NCBI GenBank assembly: GCA_903858055.1
Contig: CAIOHM010000383.1
Span: 1 to 11,886, forward strand
DNA: 11,886 nt
Origin: an uncultured delta proteobacterium
Lineage (GTDB): Bacteria > Myxococcota_A > Polyangia > Polyangiales > Polyangiaceae
Direction of reading: 5' to 3'
The position numbers and the translations under genes are program-made. A model generated the notes under the pieces. That model did no database searches, was not told where the DNA came from, and saw nothing but the letters and a program-made list of their open reading frames with translations. Below, in pieces: positions 1 through 6,387 of the stretch; within the stretch, counting starts at the first letter, position 1, and every line of letters begins with the position of its first letter.

Positions 1-194
1 ACGCGATCGCCGGCGCGCACCCCACGCTCCGAGAGCCCGAGCGAGATGCGCTCCGCTTCGTCCGCGATCGATCCCCAGCTCCGCTCGACCCAGCCCTCGC
101 CGTCGTGCACGCGGATGGCAGCGCGATCGCGGCGGGCCTCGACCATGCGGTCGAAGGCTTCCAAGAGGGTCGAGGGATCGCGGTCGGTGGTCAT
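1..194 (-). CDS. Acyl-CoA synthetase / AMP-dependent ligase, N-terminal part (partial at window edge)
   Basis: Only the first 64 codons are visible; the gene continues past the left edge. It starts at an ATG (complement of 192-194) and has no clear Shine-Dalgarno sequence. The visible part reads as the N-terminal segment of long-chain acyl-CoA synthetases and other ANL-family ligases. A polar leader is followed by residues 35-43 (WVERSWGSI), the usual W/YxxxTWxE-like entry segment. Next comes a helix ending in LSERGVRAGDR, which matches the family pattern GLxxxGVxxGDRV before the first nucleotide-binding core strand. Family members activate a carboxylic acid with ATP to an acyl-adenylate and then usually transfer it to CoA. 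The AMP-binding motifs lie outside the window, so the substrate class cannot be judged. The gene is divergent from the metal ATPase across 168 bp. The family call is fairly safe; the exact role is not. Confidence 0.72.
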   Translation of the reverse strand, partial: MTTDRDPSTLLEAFDRMVEARRDRAAIRVHDGEGWVERSWGSIADEAERISLGLSERGVRAGDR

Positions 195-362
195 GGCGGG
201 CGAAGGCAACGTCGAAAGCCTACGGCGCGCATCCGTGAGCCTCAAGGAAGCGACGGGAAGTCGCGCGTTTTGCGCGCTTTCCTCGTCTCCGCGACGCGAA
301 CGTGTGTCGCGTCCGTGGCGTTCCGAGGACGAGGTCCCCTCGGCCGGTGGTATCGGGGGGCC
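195..362. promoter_or_regulatory. Divergent intergenic region with two inverted repeats
   Basis: This 168-bp gap must hold the promoters of both the ligase gene (leftward) and the metal ATPase gene (rightward). Two inverted repeats are visible. The first has arms GCGCG at 263-267 and CGCGC at 273-277 around a TTTTG loop, flanked by GGAA (256-259) and TTCC (279-282). The second has arms CCGAGG at 323-328 and CCTCGG at 338-343, and ends 19 bp before the chosen GTG start. Either could be an operator or an mRNA hairpin. I cannot identify a convincing -35/-10 pair, and no known metal-regulator operator is recognisable. The role is inferred from position only. Confidence 0.35.
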
Positions 363-2909
363 GTGGAAAAGCACCGGATCGATCTCCGCCTCGCGCTCAC
401 CGGCGACCTCGCGACCTGCAGCGCGTGCGCGGAGCGGGTCGTTCGCTTCGTGCAAGATCGCCCGGGGGTGCTCGAGGCCCACGTGCGCGACGAAGCCAGC
501 GCCTCACCCACGCTCTGCTTGCACTACGACCCCGCGGTGCTGCGCCTCGAGGAGCTCCGCGACCTCGTCGCCGCCGCGGGAGGCGCGCTCCGATCCACCT
601 TCGAGCACCTCGCGGCGCCCGCGCGTGGTCTGCGGCACGAGCGCCAAGCGCGCCTCGTCGAAGGAGCCCTCGCGCGCGTCCCGGGCGTGCTCTCGGCCTC
701 GGTCTCGTTCGGCGGCGCGCGCATGGTGCTCGAGTTCGATCCCGCGATCGTGACACGCGAAGCGATCCTCCGTGCGGCGCAGGGGCTCGGCGTCTCCACG
801 CGCGAACCCGATGGTCCCGCGAGCCGCGGCAGCGCGGAAGGGCAGGAAGAAGCCCATGATCATGCGCACGATCACGCGCACGATCACGCGCACGATCACG
901 AGGAGAAGTCCGGCGACGCGCACGATCACGCGGGCGGTGGCGGTCACGATCACGCCCATGGCGGTCCGTTTGGCGAGCACTCGGAGCTCGTCTTCAGCCT
1001 CACGTGTGGGCTCCTCACGGCCGTCGGCTGGGCGTTCGAAAAACGAGGTTTTCCGGCCGGCGCGAGCACGGGCGTCTACGTCGCAGCGTATGGCTTCGGT
1101 TCGTGGTTCACGCTGCAAGAGGTCGCGTTGGCGCTCAAGGCTCGCCAGTTCGAGATCGACTTCCTCATGCTCCTCGCGGCGGCCGGGGCGGCGCTGCTCG
1201 GCAATGGATTCGAGGGTGCGCTCCTGCTCGCGCTCTTCACGTTCGGCCATGCGCTCGAGGGCTTCGCCATGAAGCGCGCGCGCAATGCCATCGCCGCCCT
1301 CGCGGAGCTCGTGCCGCCGACCGCGCTGCGACTCGACGAAGATGGGCGCGAGGAAGAGGTCCTCGTCGGAGCCCTCACGCTCGGCGACCGCGTGCTCGTG
1401 CGCCCGAACACGAAGATTCCTGCGGACGGCTTCGTCGTCGAGGGGGCGAGCAGTGTCGACCAAGCGCCGATCACCGGTGAGAGCGTACCCGTCGATAAGC
1501 GCCCCGTGCCGAGCCTCGCCGAGGCGCTCGCGAAGCCCGAAGGGCTCGACGGTGCGCACCGCGCCTTCGCGGGGACGATCAACGGATCGGGTGCACTCAC
1601 GATCGTCGTCAGCAAGGTGGCCAGCGAGAGCACGCTCGCGCGCGCCGCAAAGCTCGTGGCCGAGGCCGATACGCAAAAGTCCGCGACTCAGCAATTTACC
1701 GATCGCTTCGAGCGCGTCTTCGTCCCCGTCGTGTTGGCCCTGGTCGTCGCGCTGCACTTTGCGTGGCTCGTCGTGGACGAGCCGTTCTCCGCGAGCTTCT
1801 ACCGCGCGATGGCGGTGCTGGTCGCCGCGAGCCCCTGCGCGCTCGCGATCGCGACGCCGAGCGCCGTGCTCGCGGGTGTGGCCCGTGCGGCGCGTGCCGG
1901 TGTGCTCGTGAAGGGCGGCGCGCACCTCGAGTCGCTCGGTCAGGTCGAGGCCGTGGCGTTCGACAAGACCGGCACCCTCACGGAAGGCAAGCCGCGGCTT
2001 ACGGACGTCGAAACCGCAGAGGGTGTGGCCGCGACCGAGCTCTTGGCGATCGCCTGGGCCGTCGAGAAGAGGTCCGATCACCCGCTCGCGCGCGCCATCG
2101 TCGTGGGGGCGGCGGAGCGTGTCTCCGCGCAAGGGCTCGTCGTGGAGGCCACGGCCGTCGAGGCGATCATCGGCTACGGCGTTCGCGCGCGCGTCGGCGA
2201 AGTCGAGGTGCACATCGGCAAGCCTGGGCTCTTCACGCGCGAGGCGCCGCTTCCCGAGGCCGTCGCGGCGATCGTCGCGCGCCTCGAAGCAGCGGGACGC
2301 ACGCTCATGGTCGTGCGCTCGGGCGATCGCGTGCTCGGGGTCTTGGGCGTGATGGATACGCCGCGCGCGAGCGCGAAGGGGGTCGTGGCCGCGCTTCACG
2401 CGCTCGGCGTCACGCGGACGATCATGCTCACCGGCGACAACGAACGCGTCGCGAGCGCGGTCGCGTCTGCGGTCGGCATTCGCGAAGTGCGAGGCGATTT
2501 GCTGCCCGAACAGAAGGTCGAGGTCGTGGCGGCGCTCGCGCGATCTTCTTCGTGCGTCGCCATGGTCGGCGACGGCGTGAACGACGCGCCGGCGATGGCG
2601 ACGGCCACGGTGGGCATCGCCATGGGGGCAGGCGGCTCGGACGTGGCGCTCGAGACCGCCGATGTGGCGCTCATGGCCGACGACCTCAGCGCGTTGCCCT
2701 TCGCGGTCGAGCTCAGCCGCGAGGCGCGCCGGATCATCCTGCAAAACCTCTGGGCGAGCTTGGGCATGGTGGCGTTCCTCATTCCGGCGACGCTCTTCGG
2801 CTTCGCCAAGATCGGCGTGGCGGTCGCGCTCCACGAGGGTTCGACCCTGCTCGTCGTCGCAAACGCGCTGCGTCTCCTCGCGTTCGAGCCACGCGCGCGC
2901 CACGCATGA
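363..2909 (+). CDS. P1B-4-type heavy-metal-transporting P-type ATPase with CxxC and His-rich N-terminus
   Basis: Inner-membrane pump of 848 aa, predicted to export a divalent transition metal (Co, Fe, Zn or Ni) using ATP. Domains in order: an HMA-like domain with CSAC at residues 19-22; a second, degenerate HMA-like fold without cysteines; a His/Asp-rich stretch at about 165-205; transmembrane helices; TGE actuator loop (371-373); membrane SPC motif (490-492); phosphorylation site DKTGT (D534); P1B-specific HP (573-574); MLTGDN; hinge GDGVND (736-741); and HEGST in the last membrane pair (824-828). SPC plus HEGxT is the established signature of the P1B-4 subgroup; Zn/Cd/Pb and Cu pumps carry CPC or CPH instead. 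P1B-4 pumps usually lack a CxxC domain, so the N-terminus is odd. The GTG at 363 was chosen because longer frames would run into the divergent ligase gene; GTG at 315 is an alternative. The ribosome site is weak (G-run at 355-360). The gene is convergent with the cyclase, 25 bp apart. Confidence 0.9.
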   Translation: MEKHRIDLRLALTGDLATCSACAERVVRFVQDRPGVLEAHVRDEASASPTLCLHYDPAVLRLEELRDLVAAAGGALRSTFEHLAAPARGLRHERQARLVEGALARVPGVLSASVSFGGARMVLEFDPAIVTREAILRAAQGLGVSTREPDGPASRGSAEGQEEAHDHAHDHAHDHAHDHEEKSGDAHDHAGGGGHDHAHGGPFGEHSELVFSLTCGLLTAVGWAFEKRGFPAGASTGVYVAAYGFGSWFTLQEVALALKARQFEIDFLMLLAAAGAALLGNGFEGALLLALFTFGHALEGFAMKRARNAIAALAELVPPTALRLDEDGREEEVLVGALTLGDRVLVRPNTKIPADGFVVEGASSVDQAPITGESVPVDKRPVPSLAEALAKPEGLDGAHRAFAGTINGSGALTIVVSKVASESTLARAAKLVAEADTQKSATQQFTDRFERVFVPVVLALVVALHFAWLVVDEPFSASFYRAMAVLVAASPCALAIATPSAVLAGVARAARAGVLVKGGAHLESLGQVEAVAFDKTGTLTEGKPRLTDVETAEGVAATELLAIAWAVEKRSDHPLARAIVVGAAERVSAQGLVVEATAVEAIIGYGVRARVGEVEVHIGKPGLFTREAPLPEAVAAIVARLEAAGRTLMVVRSGDRVLGVLGVMDTPRASAKGVVAALHALGVTRTIMLTGDNERVASAVASAVGIREVRGDLLPEQKVEVVAALARSSSCVAMVGDGVNDAPAMATATVGIAMGAGGSDVALETADVALMADDLSALPFAVELSREARRIILQNLWASLGMVAFLIPATLFGFAKIGVAVALHEGSTLLVVANALRLLAFEPRARHA
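855..899 (+). repeat. 12-bp tandem repeat encoding a His-Asp-His-Ala run
   Basis: About 3.75 copies of a 12-bp unit (CAC GAT CAC GCG) lie inside the ATPase gene and encode HDHA repeated, ending HDH before two glutamates. The first copy differs by using CAT codons; the others are identical. A second, less regular HDHA-rich patch follows at about 918-960. The encoded histidines could bind or buffer Zn, Ni or Co ions at the cytosolic face of the pump. Identical copies make length changes by slippage likely. Confidence 0.85.
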
Positions 2910-2934
2910 ACGCGTTCGCACGACGCCACGCCCA

Positions 2935-4111
2935 TCACGGGACGGGCGCGCGTTCCTCGTCGTGGTCGGCGCGCACGCGCGGGGGCCCCCAAACGCGCAG
3001 CGGTTGACTGAGGCCCTTCAGGGTGTGCGCACCGAGGTCCGTGAGCGGTAGGCCCAGCGGCTCTGCGACGGCGTCCGACACGAGCCAAGGAACGCCGAGC
3101 GTTCCGCAGAGCCCCTCGATGCGGCTCGCCACGTTGACCGCCGAGCCGATCACCGTAAAATCCAAGCGCCGCGCCGCGCCGATGTTGCCGTAGGCCACTT
3201 CGCCGCGGTGGAGGGCGAACCCGCCGCGGAGGTGACTCGGGAGGCTCTCCGCGAGGCGCTGCGCGGCGTCGACCGCAGCGTGGCATGCGCGTGCCGGGTC
3301 GTCTTCGACCGGCCAGATGACGAGCGCCGCGTCGCCGATGAACTTCAGGATCTCGCCGCCCGTGCGGTCCACCTGCTGCGCGATCGCGTCGAACCACTCG
3401 TTGAGCATCGCGGTCACACGCTCGGGCGACGCGTGGGCGCTCGTGCCCGTGAAGCCGCGGAGGTCACAAAAACCCGATCACTGCCTCGATCCGCTGCACT
3501 TCGCCGCGGTGGATGTCTCCGTCGACGACGCGCGCCCCGGTGCGCGCCCCGAGGTACGTGCGTGCGACGGTCGTCGCCAGCTCGCGCGTGAGGCGCAGCT
3601 CGACGTGGAGCAAGAGCGCGGGCACCGCTTCGCGGAGGAGCTCCACGTGCGCGTCGTCGAAGCCTTGCGGGTGCCTCGTCGCGAAGGTCATGCAGACCCG
3701 TTCGCCTTCGCGCAGCGCGCCCCCGAACGCGAGGTAGTCGGTCACGCCGAGCGCGCGGAGCTCGGGAAGAACGCCAAAATCCATCGGGCAGCTCGGGTCG
3801 ACGAGCCTCCGTCGCACGAGCGGCTCGCCGCCTTCGAGGACCTGCGGCAGCGGACTGCGGGCGTACATGTCGGCCCAGCTCGCGTCGGCGTCGGCGATGG
3901 AGAAGGTTCCGACGCGCACGCCCTTCGAGGTGTTCGTGAGGCCCCAGCCCGCCACGCGCACGAGCGGGTGCCGGGCGCGGAGCGGAAGCACGATGCGAAA
4001 AACGGGGACGTCGCACGCGAGGAGCATGCGCGCGAACGACTCGAGCAGCGCCTCGACCCCCGCGTGGTGTCGCGCTTCGTGGAGCACCCAGGCGAGGAGC
4101 GGCGCGGTCAT
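2935..4111 (-). pseudogene. Class III adenylate/guanylate cyclase, interrupted by a one-base frameshift
   Basis: Read as two frames, 4111-3464 (215 aa) and 3417-2935 (160 aa). Removing one base from the A-run at 3468-3472 joins them into a 391-aa protein. The first ~200 residues resemble the N-terminal region found ahead of cyclase domains in some proteobacterial cyclases; no membrane segment is seen. The C-terminal catalytic domain is complete once joined. It has FCDLRGFT with metal-binding D216, KFIGDA with substrate Lys256 and metal-binding D260, and DFTVIG with Thr319 in the purine-selecting position. N326 and transition-state R330 lie in VNVASRIE. Lys plus Thr is typical of class IIIb cyclases, so cAMP is the likelier product. 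All catalytic residues survive, which argues for a sequencing error or recoding rather than old decay. As written, translation stops at a TGA just before the metal Asp. The ATG at 4111 has only a weak ribosome site. Confidence 0.82.
3468..3472 (-). other. Frameshift site in the cyclase gene (5-base homopolymer)
   Basis: On the coding strand the local sequence is GGG TTT TTG TGA CCT, which ends the first frame. With four T instead of five it reads GGG TTT TGT GAC CTC and gives GFCDLRGFT, the expected first metal-binding motif of class III cyclases. A ribosome shifting +1 on TTT would reach the same product, because the tRNA could re-pair with the overlapping TTT. Transcriptional slippage on the T-run could do so too. 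The simplest explanation is a homopolymer miscall. Confidence 0.85.
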
Positions 4112-4202
4112 CGCCGTCAGCGTCGCGTGCGCGGGGCTGCGGCGTCAACGGCGCTGCGAAGGGAACCGTAGCCGGCCGCGCATGGTGTAGAACGCGCGAT
4201 GC

Positions 4203-5411
4203 ATGGCCGATCACACGCCGCTCGCCGCACGGGTCTCGCGCCTCGGGTCTTGGCTGGCGCTCGGGCTCGTGGCCGGCGCGCTCGCAGGAGGCGCCTCGTT
4301 CCTGTTCCTGGCGATGCTCGAGCGCGCGACGGCGTACCGCCTCGCGCACGAGACGATCGTGTTTGCGCTGCCTCTCGCGGGCCTCGCTATGGGCTTCGCC
4401 TACGAGCGCTTTGGTGCCACCGTGAAGGCGGGCGCGAGCCTCGTGATCGATCGCCTCGCCGAGGGCGGGCCCGAGCTCCCGCTGCGCATGGCGCCGATGG
4501 TGCTCTTCGGCACCGTGGTCACGCACCTCTTTGGTGGCAGCGCCGGCCGTGAAGGGACCGCTGTGCAAATGGGCGCGAGCCTCGCGGACTTCGTCGCCCA
4601 TCGGCTCCGCCTTACGGCGCCGCGGCGTCACGAGCTCTTGGTGGCGGGGGTGGCGGGTGGGTTCGGGTCGGTGTTCGGGACTCCGCTCGCGGGCGCCGTT
4701 TTTGCGCTCGAGTTCGTGCGCGCGCGCCACCTGGCGCTCCACGCGGCCGTGCCGGCTGTCGTCGCGGCGATCGCAGGAGATCTTCTCGCGCAGCGCCTTG
4801 GCGTGACCCATGTACATTACACACATGTACCTGAGCTCACCTGGGAGCCCTCGCACGCGGTCCGGTGGCTCGCGGTCGTCGTCGCGGTCGCGGCGGTGGC
4901 CATGCTCTTCGTGGACCTCACCCACGCCGTGAAGAAGCGCGCCGAGGCGCTCCTTCCAAGCTTGCCGCTTCGCATGTTCGTGGGCGGCGTGGTCGTGGTC
5001 GCGCTCTGGCGGCTCTTTGGAACCGGCACCTACCTCGGGCTCAGCGACGGCCTCGTGGCCCGCGCGCTCGTGGCCCGTGACTTGCCTCCTTTTGCCTTCG
5101 CGTTGAAGCTCGTCTTCACGGCGGTCACGCTCGGCGTAGGCTTCGTGGGCGGAGAGGTCACGCCGCTCTTCGTGGTTGGGGCGACCCTGGGAAACACGCT
5201 CGCACGTGTGCTCGGTCTGCCGCTGGAGATCACCGTGGCCGTTTGCTTCGCTTCGGTCTTCAGCGTCGCGGCGCGCACGCCCCTCGCGCTCGCCGTCATG
5301 GCGGGCGAGGTGTTCGGGGTGCACGTGCTGCCCGTCGCGTTCTTCGTGAACGTTGCGGCCGGCGCGCTCACGGGGTCCCGGACGATCTACCCGTCTCAGC
5401 GCGAACGGTGA
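4203..5411 (+). CDS. CLC-family anion transporter, CLC-F (fluoride/proton antiporter) type
   Basis: Multi-span membrane protein of 402 aa, predicted to expel fluoride in exchange for protons. Key motifs: GGSAGREGTAVQMG (about 111-124) with gating Glu117; GSVFGTPLAGAVFALE (156-171), the conserved CLC halide-path segment; and GGEVTPLFVVGATLGN (317-332) with Glu319. Ordinary Cl- CLCs carry GSGIP, GREGP and GxFxP. Here the first is replaced by AGAS near residue 76, the second by GREGT and the third by GGEVTP, which together mark the fluoride-specific CLC-F clade as I know it. The length (about 400 aa, no CBS domains) also fits. The ATG at 4203 follows a 91-bp divergent gap with the cyclase. I looked there for a fluoride (crcB) riboswitch and saw none. 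The 3' end is 7 bp from the convergent dehydrogenase. The CLC family is near certain; fluoride selectivity is inferred from motifs. Confidence 0.88.
   Translation: MADHTPLAARVSRLGSWLALGLVAGALAGGASFLFLAMLERATAYRLAHETIVFALPLAGLAMGFAYERFGATVKAGASLVIDRLAEGGPELPLRMAPMVLFGTVVTHLFGGSAGREGTAVQMGASLADFVAHRLRLTAPRRHELLVAGVAGGFGSVFGTPLAGAVFALEFVRARHLALHAAVPAVVAAIAGDLLAQRLGVTHVHYTHVPELTWEPSHAVRWLAVVVAVAAVAMLFVDLTHAVKKRAEALLPSLPLRMFVGGVVVVALWRLFGTGTYLGLSDGLVARALVARDLPPFAFALKLVFTAVTLGVGFVGGEVTPLFVVGATLGNTLARVLGLPLEITVAVCFASVFSVAARTPLALAVMAGEVFGVHVLPVAFFVNVAAGALTGSRTIYPSQRER
4809..4830 (+). repeat. AT-richer repeated motif (CATGTAC x2) inside the CLC gene
   Basis: CATGTAC occurs at 4809-4815 and again at 4824-4830. 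The same stretch also forms an inverted repeat, GTACAT (4812-4817) and ATGTAC (4825-4830), with a 7-bp spacer. It encodes THVHYTHV (residues 203-210) with GTA and ACA codons that are scarce elsewhere in the window. It lies in a predicted loop between membrane segments. The pattern is plain to see; any function is unknown. Confidence 0.6.
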
Positions 5412-5420
5412 GCTTCGTTC
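5403..5420. terminator. Small hairpin across the convergent stop codons (possible bidirectional terminator)
   Basis: The arms GAACGG (5403-5408) and TCGTTC (5415-5420) pair over six positions, including one G-T pair, around a 6-base loop. The hairpin spans the stop codon of the CLC gene and touches that of the dehydrogenase. No T-tract follows on either strand, so classical intrinsic termination is doubtful. Confidence 0.25.
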
Positions 5421-6174
5421 AGCCGGGCTGGGTGGCGCGCGTCTCGAGCTGGCCGAGCGTCGCCCCGCCGTCGATGACGAACTCGCACCCGGTCGAGTAC
5501 GTCGCCTCGGTCAGCAGGAAGATCAGCATGGCCGTGACCTCGTGCGGCTCGCCGATGCGATCGATCGGCTGCGTGTCGACCAGGTGCGCGTCGAGGCCCT
5601 CGATCATCGGCGTGCGAATGGGGCCGGGGTGCAGCAAATTGACGCGGATTCCCTCACGGGAGAGCTCGAGGGCTGCGGTCTTCGTGAGGCCACGGAGGCC
5701 CCACTTGCTCGCCACGTAGGCGCCGAAGTGCGCGTAGCCGATGAGGCCCGCGGTCGACGCCACGTTCACGATGGAACCGCCGCCGGCGCGTCGCAGCGAG
5801 GGGAGCGCGGCGCGCATGCCGAGCCATGCGCCCGTGAGGTTCACATCGATCGTGCGCCGAAAGGCGCGCTCGTCGAGGCTCTCGAGGCTCCCGTACGTGA
5901 GCACGCCGGCGTTGTTGACCAGATGCCGCACGGGGCCGAAGGTGTCCTCCGTGAGCGCGATCGCCCGCTTCCACGCGTCTGCGTCCGTCACGTCGAGGTG
6001 GGCGAAGACCGCGCCTTGACCGATCTTGTCGACGAGCGCGCGCCCCTCGCGTTCGAGTACGTCGGCCACGACGACCTTCGCGCCGAGCGCCACGAGCTCC
6101 TCGGCGTGTTCGGCCCCCATGCCGCGTGCGCCCCCCGTGACCAGCACCACTTGATTCGCGAGCCCTTGGTTCAT
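5419..6174 (-). CDS. Short-chain dehydrogenase/reductase (SDR), classical type
   Basis: Cytosolic NAD(P)-dependent oxidoreductase of 251 aa, the standard length for classical SDRs. The Rossmann motif TGGARGMG lies at 13-20. D38 ends the second strand (VVVADV), which usually means NAD(H) preference. D61 follows in HLDV, NNAG is at 87-90, and the catalytic tetrad is N112, S140, Y153 and K157 (YVASK). HPGPIRTPM after the sixth strand and the C-terminal FVIDGGATLG are also typical. The overall pattern resembles 3-alpha/20-beta-hydroxysteroid dehydrogenases and FabG-like alcohol dehydrogenases; the substrate cannot be told from sequence. The ATG at 6174 has a strong GGAGG ribosome site (complement of 6179-6183) four bases upstream. 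The gene is convergent with the CLC gene and divergent from the glycosyltransferase gene, so it probably forms its own transcript. Confidence 0.93.
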   Translation of the reverse strand: MNQGLANQVVLVTGGARGMGAEHAEELVALGAKVVVADVLEREGRALVDKIGQGAVFAHLDVTDADAWKRAIALTEDTFGPVRHLVNNAGVLTYGSLESLDERAFRRTIDVNLTGAWLGMRAALPSLRRAGGGSIVNVASTAGLIGYAHFGAYVASKWGLRGLTKTAALELSREGIRVNLLHPGPIRTPMIEGLDAHLVDTQPIDRIGEPHEVTAMLIFLLTEATYSTGCEFVIDGGATLGQLETRATQPG

Positions 6175-6178
6175 GTCG

Positions 6179-6183
6179 CCTCC
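6179..6183 (-). promoter_or_regulatory. Ribosome binding site of the SDR gene
   Basis: GGAGG on the minus strand, four bases before the ATG at 6174. It is the clearest Shine-Dalgarno sequence in the window and fixes the SDR start. Confidence 0.75.
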
Positions 6184-6376
6184 GCGCGCTGAACTTGCAG
6201 CCGTCGGGCCCGGGCGCTACCCGTGGGATATGTCCTACTTCGTGGAAATCCGGCTTCCGCGGCGGCGAACGCCCGCGTCTTCCGCAGGGCGTAAGGGCGC
6301 TCCCGTCGGCGCTGCACGCGAAGGGGTCGGCGCCTCGCAGGCCCGCGTGAGCGGCGCGGTTCCGAGCGCACGCGAG

Positions 6377-6381
6377 CGGAG
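6377..6381 (+). promoter_or_regulatory. Ribosome binding site of the glycosyltransferase gene
   Basis: CGGAG ends six bases before the ATG at 6388. This spacing favours that ATG over the TTG at 6385 or the later ATG at 6406. The rest of the 213-bp divergent gap (6175-6387) shows no promoter I can assign with confidence. Confidence 0.55.
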
Positions 6382-6387
6382 CCGTTG

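Noticed and set aside
105..362. Extended N-terminus of the metal ATPase from an ATG at 105
   Set aside because: It would overlap the divergent ligase gene by 90 bp and encodes a low-complexity Arg/Gly-rich stretch unlike any HMA leader. The HMA-like domain begins right after the GTG at 363.
504..2921. An 805-codon open frame antisense to the metal ATPase
   Set aside because: Its product is Arg/Glu/His-rich with no domain, and it mirrors the codon pattern of the real gene on the other strand. It is a GC-composition artefact.
4112..4202. Fluoride (crcB) riboswitch ahead of the CLC gene
   Set aside because: I looked for the conserved GG-NN-UGAUGG-like core and the paired CUGAUG-like segment and did not see them. 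A covariance-model scan would be decisive.
3414..5324. A 636-codon minus-strand frame spanning the CLC gene and part of the cyclase
   Set aside because: The composition is low-complexity Arg/Glu/His, and it lies over two genes with strong family motifs in other frames.
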